From the NCBI GenBank assembly GCA_028554795.2, contig JAPYKE020000537.1, positions 186,001 through 250,000 of the forward strand: a DNA stretch of 64,000 bases. Reading direction: 5' to 3'. Source of the stretch: Sinohyriopsis cumingii (Eukaryota > Mollusca > Bivalvia > Unionida > Unionidae). Position 1 is the stretch's first letter. Each line of letters begins with the position of its first letter. The notes under the pieces were generated by a model. It was not told the DNA's origin. It was given only the letters and a program-made list of their open reading frames with translations, and did not search any database. The translations under genes were made by a program, and so were the position numbers. Shown here in pieces: positions 13,771 to 28,711 of this stretch.

Positions 13771-13890
13771 ATTGCATTTGTATGGGAACATATGAACGAG
13801 TTGTTTTTTCTCGGATGGATACTGCACAACCTTGTTGAGTGCAGTATCCATCCGACAAAGTGAGTTCATATTTTCCAATACAAATGCAAT
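13771..13890. repeat. Foldback hairpin element
   Basis: ATTGCATTTGTATGGGAA... at 13771 pairs with ...TTTTCCAATACAAATGCAAT ending at 13890. Inside it, TCGGATGGATACTGCAC (13811-13827) pairs with GTGCAGTATCCATCCGA (13838-13854). Total length is 120 bp with a loop of about 10 bases. It looks like a small foldback MITE, though no target duplication was established. 13382-13770 holds short imperfect repeats of TGTCAGCGCTCTTTTGT and no gene. Confidence 0.8.
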
Positions 13891-15398
13891 AACATTTTTA
13901 TTATCTACTTATTTTCTTATTCTACCTAAAGCTTAATGATACAAAAATACACTGCAAGAAACACAGTAATTGAGTTTATGCTGTGCTCCAAAATAAAAGC
14001 ACAAGCGCAGATTTATCAATACACAACAAAAATATTAATGCGCACATACCTCCGTAGACAGAAATTTGAACTTAGCCGCGCTCAACCTCATTTTCAAGAA
14101 GAACTGTGTACTTAAAGTTGAGATTTAGAGTCATATTGTGAATGGACATTGCAACAGCTTTTCCAGTTGGTCTTGAATGGGTGGATTGTTTTTCTTTTTT
14201 TTTTGCGGATTCTACTCAATTCCTCTGGAACTGGTTTTATTAGTTGTTTCAATTCCAAACAAAATACACGTGTCTGTTATTTGAGGAGGGAGGGTTGTGT
14301 CTTGACTCAACTGCATGTGTGTTTTTGTTCTGTCATTGAATGCTTACAATCATAACGTAGCAAATCTATGAACTCTTTCAATCCTATTTATCAAAAGACG
14401 CTATGGAATATCACCATCATACCTTCATTTGATTCTGAATGCAGTATGGAGAATGTCATTGAACTGGAAACGTAGTCGGAATTACAGTACACTTTATAAA
14501 TTAGTAAGCTAGCTTTAGAACTCATGGCATAGATCATGTCATTCGGATTTGCAGAACGAAGAAAGTACATTTTGAGGAAATTCAAGATGCAAAAATGTAA
14601 GCATATGTTTTATCATTCTTATTACCAACTAAAGAAGATACGCTTATGCGTTGTCACTTTCATGCCTCCCCCCCCCCGCTATGTTATGACCTGTACTCAA
14701 TGTTGCGTCTATCGCTAGCATAAATCCGAAACATTCTATCAACAAAATTAACGCGAAAAATTGCAACTCAACTGGTGTGTCTTAATCGATTCACCCAGCG
14801 GTATTAAAAATTCTTCGTAGTTCTGGCTTATTGGCTCTGAGGCCTTTTATGTTCTACTAAGACCTTCAGTCGCATTTTTACCCCACGACGTTCCCTTACA
14901 AAATGGTACGTCTCTGATAGATATGCCATAGCCCTTGGCCTCAGTATGCTTTTCTATACCGTTTTGTATATACTCATGAGATCGCTGGCCATAACCTGAA
15001 CCATTCCATTAACGAAAAGTTACGAACATATCTTCTAAATAATAATTTAAATGATCATAATAATTATTTCAACACTGCATTTGTCACGTTTGTTGTGGAC
15101 ATTGCTGATATCGAGTTCATTTGTTTGCTTGTTTGAAAGTTTCATTTATGACTCAGTATACTCGTCCACATTGTTCAATTTATCACCTTTATTTTCAAAT
15201 AGACGAAACATTTGTTTAGTTCATCCACAAATAACTCTAATAAACTGAAACCTAAACTCTACTACATGACTGTACATGGTTTGTTTACAAAGTAGTTCCC
15301 AACACACTCTACTGTTTTAGGCACACGTGTCGTATTTGTGGGTGCAATATTGATATGTTCAATATAGTAGTAAACTGCACAATTCTGACTCGAACAAA
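13891..15398. other. No gene recognised
   Basis: AT-rich sequence with only short ORFs, none carrying a recognisable domain. A 10-base C run lies near 14670. Confidence 0.5.
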
Positions 15399-15608
15399 AT
15401 GGTATACAATAATGGTCGATATTTGCCGGAAGAATTATATATCTATCCTCTTGTAACTATTATTCAACTTGACTCAGTTGTTTGGTTTAAAGTTGATACA
15501 ACTGGTTCTAAAAATGAAGCAGACGTTTATTTTGGATTCATCTATATTCCACAATGTGATTCGAGGGTTTACACCAAAGACAAAATTTTAAAAAAATTTG
15601 GATCCTAA
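15399..15608 (+). pseudogene. Probable LINE endonuclease-domain fragment
   Basis: A 69-codon ORF contains VWFKVDTTGSKNEADVYFGF followed by IYIPQCDSRVYTKDKI. This resembles the part of LINE (APE-type) endonucleases where a W-x-K strand is followed by Y-IPP-S. No reverse transcriptase is found downstream. If correct it is a 5'-isolated fragment of a non-LTR element. The resemblance is by pattern only, so confidence is moderate. Confidence 0.4.
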
Positions 15609-16236
15609 ATATTATCACGTGTACTTCGAATAAACACGTGTTTTAAATGGGATATTGTAATTCCAGAACTCATAAAATCTATAATTATTTGATGAACGTT
15701 CCTTGTAAAACACGTTAATTTTGTTGAAGATTATGTTAAGTTTTTCAATCATGCAAGGAAAATTTCCTTAGAAGAAATAGCACTAGTTCAGGAAATTAAC
15801 CCAATGAGAAAGTACTGATAAGAATAAATGGAATATTATTGACCATTCGGTTGTTCTATCAACTCTATTAAACATTTCAATAATTTCTGCATGCATGGAC
15901 ATGGAATTGATTGACTTTTTACAGTGGGTCTCAGGTTGTTGATTATTAGTTTTAGTTTCTACCACAAAATTAAGAAAATTGTACATGTTGATAACAATAC
16001 ATTATCACAAACTGCACATGTTGATAACAATACATTATCACAAAACCGAGATGGAAAGAAACTAAAAGGGCTAATTACATTTAAAATATTCTTACCGGTA
16101 AACTAGAAGAGATATTAAAGAAACTTCCGCACGCACATAATTGTATGACATCCATTTATTAGAATGTTATCACTATGGTCATTATTTACTGACACTGCTT
16201 CAGAACGTTTTGTAATAAATAATATCAAATATATTT

Positions 16237-16270
<34 letters not shown>

Positions 16271-17588
16271 CAACAACAAAAAAAACATGGTTTGGAACTA
16301 TATGCCAAAAGGCACTCAGAAATTATAACTGTCGGAAAAATATATATGTCAATAACCATACAAAGGAATAGGACAAATATTATATATATCTTGATTTGAA
16401 TTTATATAGCACAGACAGTCTTTTATTACTATTTAATGTCATTCAACGTTTGTGTTACGATGTAAGTTTTGGGAATTTTTAGAATGTATGATTTTTGGAA
16501 TTGTAATTTAAATTCATATAAGAAAGAAATGATTGTTAGAATTTTGTCATTATTTGATTTTGCTATGGTACCTGTAACAAAGCCATCAGTACTACAGCTA
16601 TGTATTGTAAAACGAGTAGATGCTATTATTCACTATATATTGTGGTTCTACGCCAGCTTCATTATAAGACAACACATGTATCTAATAAAACTATGTTCAT
16701 TACAAGCTATGTTTTACGAATTCCCAGACATTTATTTAAACAAAAATTAATCAGGGTCTAAGTTTACAAGAGACGTTCTGACGAAGCCAGGTATCACTGA
16801 AGCATGAGGGTCATGATCCAAGGTTAAAGTGAAGCTGGAGATTGAAAGACATTCCTTATTATGGTAAAGTCGACGTCTCGCAGAATAGAAACCACTATAT
16901 AAACCCTACACCCCACGGCTTCGTCAAGAAATGCTGCCGTACACTTGAACCACGACGTCATGTTTTCCAGTTCGATCCCGTACCTCTTCGCACATATTAG
17001 CGACGTAACACTTATATCGCTAGAGTGACACCGCCGCTTAAGCAAGTCAGAAGGACACTTTTGTTTTCTCTCACTCTCTCTTTCGATATGAGAGTCGTTC
17101 CATCTAACGAATGCGAAATGATGAAAGGACTTTATGTACAATATACTGACCATCATAAAATCGATTTAATTACCCATTATCTGTGCGGAAAAGAAATATT
17201 TAAAAAACCTATTCATGAAATTTGCATACAGCTAGTGCGCGCTTCATTTGCATCATATTTTGACTGACTCCTTAATTGTTTTGCCATCCAGCGCTTTGAA
17301 TACGCTTACTTGTGACGTCTTACGGAGATTTTCCGACAATCCTTATTAGGGGTTTATCTTGCATATGATTGTAGGAGACTTTTACCGCATGAGAGACTGC
17401 ATTTAGGCCTAGTTCTACTAAAATTTGGCAGAGAGGCGAATATCATCAATAGGTTAATGAATTTACCATATTTATGTGGTAATGCATAGTATCAGTAGAA
17501 TTTTATTATGAGTAAACAACAAAAGCCAGGAAGACATGATCTCAAATCCGAGTAAACATGTTGTTAATGAAAGATAATTATCATAAAA
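15609..17588. other. No gene recognised; (AAT)n(AAC)n microsatellite inside
   Basis: A trinucleotide repeat lies at about 16237-16276. A 30-bp direct duplication (CACATGTTGATAACAATACATTATCACAAA) occurs near 15985 and 16016. ORFs at 16469-16750 and 16824-17156 have no recognisable domain. Confidence 0.5.
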
Positions 17589-17599
17589 GCATAATCTAC

Positions 17600-17700
17600 A
17601 CTCACGATGCCACAGTGCTAGACATCACTATAAACTGTCACACTGCAGACATCGTAGCGATATGACTGAAAAATTGTTAAAGCTACGTTAAAAATCCCAC
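17600..17700 (+). mobile_element. 3' fragment of a family-1 SINE
   Basis: GATGCCACAGTGCTAGACATCACTATAAACTG...GTTAAAGCTACGTTAAAAATCC matches the last ~100 bp of the copy at 10547-10866. The tRNA-like head is missing (5' truncation). Confidence 0.85.
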
Positions 17701-20045
17701 TCACACACACAGAGTCACCCGATACGTCCATTGTTACAGCCTACAAGCCTGGAAATGTTGATATTGTTATGGCCTTCAATCCTCAACAACGTATAGTTTC
17801 GTACGATGTAATATATGTTATGTCGCTACCAAGCCTTAACAATGTTGTTGGAATATTTTCTCTGTTGCGCATGTGCGCAATTTTTAAAACTAAAACATCC
17901 GGTTGTGGAAGCTGTGGGCCATTCACTTTCCCTTTGTTCCTGGTATGTAGATCGTGAATATGGCTTAATTCCCAAACTTATGACAGATTTTGATCTTGGA
18001 TTTATTGTGTTGTCTGTTACTGAAGTAATTTTAACAAAAATAATTTGTATCAAATGGAAGAAGTAATTATCTTTGATTGAGATTGCTGATAATTCATTTT
18101 CCGTGATGTTGAGTTGTACAATTAAAAATAAATGCTTTGATAAATTACCCTGGAAATGTATCTGGAGAAATGTAAATGTGCAAAGCCTTATTTATAGGAA
18201 CAGTTTAGCAAAGCTGAATTTTGTTGTAGCAGGTTGCTCAATATTGGTTTAGACAAGAAGCAATAGCGACAGCGTTGTGTTTAAGTCAGTTGAGAGCAAG
18301 TGTGAATAAAACTCCTGAACAAGAACTGTTTTTTTTTACGTAATTATTCATCGTTTTTATCACTTTCATAATTTCTTTTTATTTGTTAGTGCCACAATTT
18401 TGGAATGGTTTGTGCTTTTTATAATAGTGGAAACATTATTTCAAGGCGTTGCATTAAATGTAAATATTTGTCGCTGAATCCATTTAACAGTAGATAAAAA
18501 TGTTTGTGTCTATTTTTTATTAAGGAAAATGGTGTTCTCATGGGATCGAAAGCTAGCCAAGAGAAAATATATATCTGTTCAAAACAAGTCAGTTAGGGTA
18601 AAGTATGAGAGAATTTCACCAACCTCTAGTGGAGAACAAGACCCAGTGGCCATAGATGAAACAAGTGGATCTCTTCCAAAGGCAATATCTGCATCTGGGT
18701 CCATAGCCGTAAAGTCAGAACATGTAGAAAATCAATCATAAGAGGCAGATATTTTTCTCAGGTAAATTACAGTCTGTCCCTAGTTTAAGATCCTAATGCA
18801 GAGTCCTTGCAAAAAGAACATGTTCTTATTTACAAAAATAACTTCCTATAAGATTTGATAGAATGTTTCCTGATATTTACCGTGTCTTTTTTTAATTGAC
18901 ATCTCAGTCATTCAGTACACAATAAATGCTTACCTGACAAATATCTTTAATTGGCAAATACTTCCAGAAGAGCAATAAAATTAGAACAGCCAAAAGAGGC
19001 ATAATTACAGAAGAATAAAATTACAGTGATTACAGCCTGAATATACTACAAAAGCAAATTTATTTCTGGCATTTTTTCTGTCTCATACATGTATGTGCTT
19101 ATTTACATTGATTTTACATGTGACTGCAATATATGTATCATATGATGTATAATCTGTATTATTTTTCTCATATTAATCAACAACAAATAAAGTGCTTACA
19201 AGATGCCTTAGATGAAACAAAAGTCTCCTACCGAGAAAAGAAGAAGAAAGGAATAGACAATTGGGCAGCTCTTACTGATGAACTGAGTGAAGTTGGCACA
19301 GCAGTGTTGTTTACACCACCTTACAGTCAGTGCATTTGTTGTACACAAAGTCCCGATCAGAGTTTTCTCTGCATGGACTGTGACATATCAGCCGTGTACT
19401 GCAGAGAATGCCTTGACATTTGTCATAGTCTGCCACATCTGCACGTGTTTGAAGTGTTTAAAGTAAGCTGTTATTAATTTTTTATGTGTAAGTTTTGTTA
19501 GCATCAATTTATATTGTTTTGTATGAATTGAAATTGTTGCCTGTATATTTTACATCTTCAAGATATTGCTATACAGTCCAGGTTATCTTTTTATTAATTG
19601 CCTTGTTAATCCTCAGATGATCTTTATGAAAACAGATTTTCACCCAGGGAGTATAACATTGTGCAACATTTGTATATTAATGTGATTTTTTCATTCTTTT
19701 TATTTTCTTTTACATTATTTTTCTTCTCTAGTTATATTGATAGTATTAATTTTATTTACAAAAGATTTTTTTTATTGTATAGAGATTACGCCACAGGAGG
19801 GAATATATATTTTTCAAACGAGAAGTAACCAGCATTTTCTTGTTCTTCAGAATGGTACATTCGTTTTTTTGGACACAGATACACCAGTGTGAAGAAGGCC
19901 AGATAACCATGTATGCCAAACCATCTATTATCAGCAGATTGTAGTAATGGATGAACATGGATGGTATACATTTATCCTTTTTAATATATACAAATTAAAA
20001 ATGGTTCATTATCATTTCTAAACAGAAATTTACAAACTGCTTCTG

Positions 20046-20308
20046 GGGGCCCCGAGTGGCCGAGTGGTCTAAAGCGCTCTCCGTTACGGGTCACTGCCAT
20101 CTCACCTCTGCCTGCGTGAGTTCAAGTCTCGGATACAGCCAATGTCGGTATGTGAGAAAGCTTGCCAGTAGCTACTCGTGGGTCGGTGGTTCTTTCCGGG
20201 GTTTTCCTGGGTTCTTCCTCCACCATTAATACTGGCCTCCATGTATAGCCTATCGTGTGCTGAAACATGGCGTTAAACACTACAAGAACAAGAACAATAA
20301 CAACAACA
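20046..20308 (+). mobile_element. tRNA-derived SINE, family 2, with target duplication
   Basis: The head GGCCGAGTGGTCTAAAGCGC and B-box-like GAGTTCAAGTCTC start the copy. The body ends TGCTGAAACATGGCGTTAAACAC with an AAC-rich tail. A target duplication ACAAACTGCTTCTG flanks it at 20032-20045 and 20309-20322. It lies inside the KDZ relic. Confidence 0.92.
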
Positions 20309-20947
20309 ACAAACTGCTTCTGATAAATCACCTAACTTGTTTGACCAAATTTGAGGAAGAAAACCATCCTGGAATGGCTACATTTCAGACTGGTACTTAT
20401 GATAAGAAATTTGGATCTGATATGTACATCACTACTACATGTGGAAACAAAAAATTCAATTCTTCCTGCAAACTGGTCAGCCAAGTTTTAAAAAAAAATT
20501 AAGAGGAAACCTTTCTCATTATTAGGCTTCTTAAGTTTGCACTAATGATACCAATCAGCCATTGATAATGACTTTGCTGCTTTCAGGTAATGTTCATTTT
20601 TTACACCTTCATTTTTCCAATAAGCATTTTTCTTTTAACAGGCAGACAGCACAAGCGTATCATTGAATTATGTGGGTGCGTGTCTGCGGCAGTTACAATG
20701 ATCCGTAGTTATCTCTAGCCTTCCTCACCTAAGAGTCCCATTTTAGGTTCCACATAGGACTTCTTGAGTGGATGACAGCGCTGTTGCTGGAGTGTCATGT
20801 GTCTATCAAAGGTTTCTGTGAAGCTTTAAATGCCAAATTGTCCAAGCATCATAAAGGATTGGTTGATTCAGAAGTAATGCATTCAGTTCTTGTCTTTTCC
20901 ATAATTATTCCATTTTTGTGTTTATATTCTTTCTTGAAAACAGTTGT

Positions 20948-20948
<1 letters not shown>

Positions 20949-21019
<71 letters not shown>
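20949..21019. repeat. (AT)n microsatellite
   Basis: About 35 AT dinucleotides in an intron of the KDZ relic. Confidence 0.97.
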
Positions 21020-21021
<2 letters not shown>

Positions 21022-21522
21022 GAAAAATTATTATTTTAGTGGTTTATAAATTCATGTCTTTGTAATGAGTTCTGTTGTTTCCAGCGAAAATTAGATTTTT
21101 TTGTGGTTTTCAATTTCCGGCATGTAGCAACTGTACATCGACATAAAATTTAGATTTTACCGAATATTCTTACAAGTATCCAGTTCATCCAGATTTTATA
21201 ACCCATGCTTTTTGCCATAATTAGCACACTGGGTTTGTTCAATATTTTACAGGCTTGGTCACATTATCCTGTGAAAGCATTTACACATTGTGTATGGATA
21301 TATAATTTGGTGTTCTACATTTCCGAAGTTGTTGTATTCTGCTCATTGGTTCAGTTTCACATAATGTGATTTGAGTCTTTTTAAAATAGAAATAAATGAA
21401 GACCTGCATCCTGTTTCTAAAATAAATATTTCTGATAATTTTGATTTTGTTGCATCTTTGTAAATGTTGTTTTGTAATCCACATACTTTACAATGATTCT
21501 AATACCCTTTGCCTGTCCGTTG

Positions 21523-21775
21523 TGGGGGCCCCAGGTGGCCAGATGGTCTAAATCACTCTCCATTACAGATCACTGCAATCTCACCCCTGTCTGCGTGGGT
21601 TTGAGTCACTGGCTCAGCAAATGTGGGTATGTGAGAAAGCTTGCCAGTAGCTTCCCATCGGTCGATGGCTCTTTGGGTTTGTTCCCGTTTCTTCCTCCTC
21701 CAGTTATACTGGCTGCCATGTATAGCCTATCTGGTGCTGAGAAATGGCGTTAAACCCCACAACAAGAATAATAAC
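21523..21775 (+). mobile_element. tRNA-derived SINE, family 2
   Basis: GGGGCCCCAGGTGGCCAGATGGTCTAAATCACTC starts the head. The tail has TGTATAGCCTATCTGGTGCTGAGAAATGGCGTTAAACCCCACAACAAGAATAA. It is more diverged than the copy at 20046-20308. Confidence 0.88.
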
Positions 21776-22686
21776 TGTATGTTTTGTTGATCTACCTATC
21801 AACATATGTTTTGTTCTTCAAAACTGCTAGGTGACATTTCACAAAACTTAGTATGTTTTATGATCTTTTTCACAAAGCAAATATCATTTCAAAGAGTGTT
21901 CGAGTTTTGCAATCACCCCGTGGGAGAAACAAAAATGTTCTGTCACAAAAATTTGGATTCGATTTGTATTGTTAAGTCAATTTTCATAATATTTAGGTAT
22001 AGATTATGTTATAGCAGGAAGATGCACCATCTGTGTGACACATATTCCATTCCATTTTTTGGTGTAATCACAATGTCTTGTTTTACAGTGGACAGAGAAA
22101 TAAACTGTATCCATGATAAACAAAATTCTGAAAGTTAGTAGCTATTTGGCAAAGTATCCAGTATGTATATTTTAACTATCTCAGTTGGTCACATGGCCTT
22201 ATCTTTTATCAAACAGTTGAAACAAGCTTTTATGTGAAGTTTTGTGTTTACAAGATTCAGTTTCATGTGAAGTTGACACATTAAAAAAAGAAATATATTT
22301 AGATGCTTTCATTTATTATATCCTGTTGAAATTTAGGGAGGGAAGCGTTAGGACCAAAAAATTCCATCTCTACAGGAGATGTCAGTTTACTTATGTGCTA
22401 TGAGTTATCAGTAATAGTTATTAGATAAACATTGTATGCCCTTCTGTTAGATGCAGTATAAAGTTTAAAATGAATCAAACTTGTTATTTATATTCTTGTT
22501 TTTTTTGTTATTTATTTTCCAGTTTAAAGACATTTATAAAAATTTAATGAATGAATGCCTGGTGCAGTATCGAAATTTTAGGTACAGGATCAGTCACCCT
22601 ATACATCATTGTGAAGAAATTGATTCTGGAACCCAGTGCCCAGCATGCTTTCAGGTAACAGCTGCTTTAAGAAGCCAATGGATGAT

Positions 22687-22795
<109 letters not shown>

Positions 22796-25700
22796 CCTAG
22801 TATTGCAGACTGCAGTTTCTCATTATGGTTGTATATATCATCTGACAGGTATATAAATTTCTTTTGGATGCAGTAAGATATGCAAACAGCTCTTTTATGC
22901 ATAAAAAATACAGTTTCCTAGTTGATATATAAATCTAAATTTATGCAAAATATTAAGCATGCACATTTCCATCTGCCACTTGTTATTTGATGTTGTTCAT
23001 TGTAGAGTCTGATAGAAGTCTTCATTGCATGTCATCTCTGACGTTGAAAGTTAACTGTTGTATGATATTGTTTTATTTGTTCATATATTGATGGGTATAA
23101 GGAATTGGATTTTTAAATAAGTTAACAATGAGAGGCTTTTTGTAACATAATTTTGACCAGGCAGATGTACCACAACATTTCTTATAACTCATTTTCAATC
23201 TCATTTTCAGAATCCACAAAAGATTATTTATTTTGATGCAGATTTCCAGTTGGTCAGAAAGCCATAACATGTTGGTCATTTCTTTCTTGATCAGGATGAA
23301 GTTGATAAATTCATGTATGTCTACTCCATAGAAAAGACAAAGAATATGCAGGTAAAAGGCAGTTCACAATGTAAGAAGAGTTTTAACTACTTTATTCTAT
23401 ACTTTATATACTATTTTCCTCAATTCAAGACAATTTCATTAATTTACTCATATTTTTGTGAAGCTATTATCTTTTTAGATGCTTTTTGTTTACCATTGCC
23501 TGCCCAGTGCTATCAGATGACAGATACATTAATTTAATACCACATCCCGATCCACTACAGATGGTTACCATAATAAGTACCATATATGCTTAATTTCCAC
23601 CTAATAGTTTAGGAGGTCATATATATATATGCAGTTTTGGAGACAGAATGATAGTTTACATACAGCTAATGCTTGAGTGAAAATCTTGTAGATCATAAGT
23701 CTTATAACAACTTCTATTCTCGTGCATTAGCGTTTAATAATTTATCATCTTGCTGCTTTGCATAAAAATGAAGGATTCTGACCTAAGTTTATTAAGTCAC
23801 TGCATATTTGCTATTAAATTTTGCCTCACCTTCTGGACTTATGATGTAGTTATTTTATTTTGCAAATTTCAGTTTGTTTATTTCAGGAATGTAGTGAGTT
23901 TCAAGCTGGCAGTGCCCTAAGATCCAAAGCAAAGAACAAGAAACTTGATGAGACTGCTCTGTTTGGTTCTGCTTGTCGTCATGAATTCCCACACTATTTT
24001 TTCAACCTGAAACATGGTGAAAGGTATGCAATTGTTTTTTTTTTATATCAAAAGTTGTAATAATTTAGTATCCACAATATCATTTGGGTAAATATTTGTC
24101 GTGCAAAGTTTTATTTTCCCATCTTTGAAAATTGGTTAATGACTTAATAAAGTTTCTCTCCTCAAGGAATGTAACTGCATTAAAGATTTTGTACATAGTT
24201 GAATGAAATATCTTTATGGCTCAGCCATTTCAATCAATTTTACATTTATTCGTAATTGGTCGATTACAATATTGTAATGATTATTTGTTTTGAACAGTAT
24301 TGAGATTCATTAATAGTAACTTATTGTTACTGGCAAACAATCCTTTTACAACTAAAGTTTGGTATACGTATACAATAGATTTTTTTTCTTAATATGATCT
24401 TGTATGTTTGAATTTAAATTTTATTACAGAATTGGTTATTCAGTGTACCTGCTTGAAAAATTAGTTGCAGAAAACAAGGACGGCCAAATGCACATATTGT
24501 ATGATATAGCTTGTCTCCTGGAAACCCACCTGAAGGTACCTGTCTGGCCTGTCTATTATGTGGGTGAATTTCTCCTGACTTGGTTGTGTATGTGGCCATG
24601 TCGTATTTCATGCAGTAATTTGCTGTTTTGATTATCTCTCATTTCCTGATTGTTGTACAATGCATATCTTCCTTTAATCATTTTAATGTATTAATTAAAA
24701 ACACTTCCTTTTTATAATTAATTTTAGGTTGGGTATTTGATGTCAGATAATATATCAATAGATTGAGGTGTGAAGCATAGCTGACACCTCATTGCCACTT
24801 TGTTTTTGGCGTCACTGTTATTTATGTGTTTAATAATTTCTATGATAGTGTTGTTTCTAATCATTTTCAGTTTGCGATTTTGTTTTTCAGGTGCATTCTA
24901 TTAGCATGGCTATCATTGTGATATTGTAACATTTTTTGTAATTTAATTTCATTGTTTATTTTTAGAAAAAAGAACGTACTGTTCTGTTGGATGCAGTGAA
25001 ACTAGTTATCCCAATATTTAATTGCTATGGACACAAAATGGCTTGCCAGGATTGCTTTCCCTTTACCAGTAAAAACATAATAAAATATATCTTCATATAC
25101 TTTTTGAAATGTTTTTAATTGTTGATTGTTCCAATATCAAATGCCTGTCTTTTTTAATGAAAAGTTTATACGATGATGTAGACGCTCGGTGTATGCACCA
25201 AAGTTGTAATTACAATGGAAATTTTCTTGCTACTGGCATTTGTAAAAATGTTGCAGTTTGTTTCAGATAACTGTATTTTAAAGATCACGAAAAACTTTAT
25301 CTAAGATCAGTTTTAATTAAATGGCATTTGTAATTACTGCAGTTCTCAAGAATTTACATTCACTTTATTAAAAAATTCTTTTGAAAGAACATTACCATTT
25401 AAAGGGAATACAAAATCTTGTGTGTTAATGTTTCAACTGTTTTTTAAATTCAGTTTTGTCATGTACATTTTCCCCATTTTTGTAGGTTTTGTACAATCCA
25501 AGGTGAACACCTGGATTGGGACTGACTGATGGGGAGTGCTTGGAGCGCCTGTGGGCATACTTAGGGAAATTTAAAAGCATTTCCAAGGAGATGACTCCAG
25601 AAAATCGTGTTGATCTGCTTGCTGATGGCCTTATGCATTATGGAGATAAAATTAAAAGAAAACAAGGTACATGTAGTCTCTGCATATGCAGTTTTTGCAA

Positions 25701-27325
25701 GTAAGAAAATATGTCATTACCATCTAATCTCACCAGATTACATTTTATGTTAGCCTGTATATGAATTGTACTTTTTTGGCATACAAAAAAGAGCAATAAA
25801 AAGTTCTTTTGTAATTTTTATTATCATTTCTTTGATTCCACTCATACACTGGAGATTATTGTTGAAAAGATGACTGCTGTGTAAGAATAGTGCAAGAGTA
25901 GTTTCCTTTTTCGCTATTTAGAGCAACTGTATATGACCCATTTCCAAGAAACAGACTGGTTTCTTCAAATATGAACATTGCATCACAGATTCATTAAATT
26001 GACAAGCTAGTTAGTTAGTGGACCTGTCTATACTTTTAATGGTGCCATATGTTAAGCGTTTATGGTGTGAGTCGTTATATGATAGAAAATATTAGAGCAG
26101 TTATCATCCAGAAGGAATGTACAGAAATTGCAAAGTAATCTTGTTACTGAAAGAAAGTAATGATATTTTTCACTTGTTATGTTAATTTGTTAAAAGTACA
26201 TGCATAATTATAAGATTGGGGCATTGGTGTTGGCATCAGATTCCAGTTTCCCTGCCACTTGTATCATTATCATCACTAGTGGAGTGTATGCTTCAGTGTC
26301 AGCACTTACCATTTTTATGCACAAGCACTCAGTTGTTATAACAGCATCATTTACAGGGTGTAGCTTATACAGTAAGCAGACTCATTCATATGATAGACTG
26401 ATCATTTGATATTGTTTGGATGGTAAGCGGGGATTGTTCTGAAAAACATTCTGTGCCCCAAATAGCATTAAAAAAATGTATTCTGATTTCTTTAGGTAAA
26501 AGAAAAAAAAAATCAAAGTTCGAAAGAAAATCCCAAGACAATTTAAACAATTTAAATGGTCAGTTGTGGTATACCACAGTACAAAGTTATGTGTAGTATC
26601 CATTGTGGCTTCATGTTAGTGTAATATAGAAATTTGCGTTGCATGCATTACCTGCTCGCCTTTTGCTTATTGTGAATTTATTTTCATGTATATCACTTTT
26701 TCTGGCTTTGCAGAAATAATTTCATTGTCGCTGTCTTTTTAAAGGTGTGTCAACAGATGACATTAGAAGATGGTCAGTGGAGGATTTTCCACAGGCAACT
26801 CTCTCGCAAGAAGTGAAAGCAAGGTATACCAACACATCATTCATTGAGTTTGGTTTAAGAGATGATATCACCCCTATGTATAGGTCAGGTAGAATTCATA
26901 TCTCTAAAATTGCATCTTTGCTCATTTTAATTTCTTTTTGCTTTGTTTCAAATCTGAATTTCAGTTTGGAGTGGAAAAAAATCATTGTTAATAAGAGTCG
27001 GTCATCATCCAATATAGTGACTGTGGTAAAATATATTTGTCTGGAGGTGTTTTTGCCTTGTTTCTAATGAAGTTCATCAATAAAATACCTTTAAACTACT
27101 CATTTTCAATTGCTCTGAATCAATTATATTTTACTGTAACATCAGTAATGTATACTATTAAATCTATGATTTTTTCCACCTCCAATTATTATAGGTGACT
27201 TCTTCACCATGTCAGCAGCAATTGCACAAGCAATATGTTTAATCTATGCTTTATAATAAATTTCAGGAACGGCTTACCAGATTAGAGACATATGCTATCA
27301 GTTTGAAGAAATACTACCATTTAAG

Positions 27326-28711
27326 GTAAGTTGTTCATCTCTTATAACTGATACCTTTTGTTAATTATGCATACAAAACCTGATACAGTAGCTTGTCCAT
27401 AAACCTGAAATGGTGCTATGAATAATGTGCCATTGTTGCCCTCAACAATAATATTTTCTTTAATAATTTTATAATTTCTTTGAAAGGAAAGACTTCACAT
27501 AAATTTCAATTATATTTCAATATACATCAAGTCAGTATTATTTTTATATATAATCTGTCAGTCAGTCGTCATTGGGAGTTGTTGATCCACTAGTTAAAGA
27601 GAACATCAGGAAGAAAATATCTGGGTAAATATGTTTCATTTTCATTATGTTTCAAGTCACTCAGCCATTTACTACTGTATGTATGGTTCAAGGCATTGTT
27701 GTACAGGAAGTGTCTTTACTGCACAGGTGCATCTTGCCAACATCATAGTTTGAGAATGTAGTATATTTCAAAATTAAAGCTGTAATTTTATGACTGAGAT
27801 CAAATCTGCCTGTTGTCACTAAACTACCAACAAATAAAAAAGATGCAGTGATCGCATTGAATAATATATAATATGTTTTTGTTGATTGTTTCAAGTTAAT
27901 AATTGCAGAGATGCATATTTACTTCAGCCTATTCATTTTGGCAGGATGACTAGAAATCGTCTGGATCAGCTACAATAGAACAGCCTCATGCATAGTTTGC
28001 GAGGCAGTTTTGGATGGCTTAAATTGGCCATTCTATAGTTTCTGTGCATCAGATATGTTTCAAATACTTAGACTGAAATAGGGATTTCAAAATAGTTTAA
28101 TCAATTGTCATATTTTTCTACACACAAATGCACACCCAACACTTTTTCAAGTTGATGGGTAGGTATGGTGGCAGTATTTCAGAAATGGTCTAAAAGTGGG
28201 TTTGTTCAGAAACTGGTTGCAAATGTCAATGCCTATTTCATGTTTATTCAACAGATTCAGATACATAGCTTTATTACAGCATGTGATTCATGGATTTATT
28301 CATTTGTGCATTTTAATTCACTTTACATAGTTTCCTTATTAGCTACAATTAAAGTGTTCACATTTTTCATGATATAATTACAACAAACTATGATATAATC
28401 AGACTCGAGTGACAGAGTCAAAGTATTTAATGCTGAAAAAAGTGAACATTTGTTGCAGAAATGAATACATCCATGACACTTGCACCTGTGGTCGTTATCA
28501 GAATCCCCCCCCCATCTTTCATACTGTGATTTTTAATTCCTCACGATTGGTTCTCCATTACGTGTTAAAATGTATTTTAATTATTTGAGTCACTGATGTT
28601 TCTCCAGTCTGTATGCTACTTTAGAAATAAATGCAGCATTTTGATAACTATTTAATCTTCTATTTGTTTCATTTTCTTTCAGTGATCATTGGCTCTTGAT
28701 TGGTTTTCAAG
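27326..28711. other. No gene recognised
   Basis: AT-rich sequence downstream of the last KDZ-like exon. The ORFs at 27688-27894 and 28165-28377 have no recognisable domain. Confidence 0.5.

Noticed and set aside
17769-18066. Overlapping ORFs (62, 83 and 75 aa)
   Set aside because: No domain, no splice context linking them to the KDZ relic, and no codon-level support.
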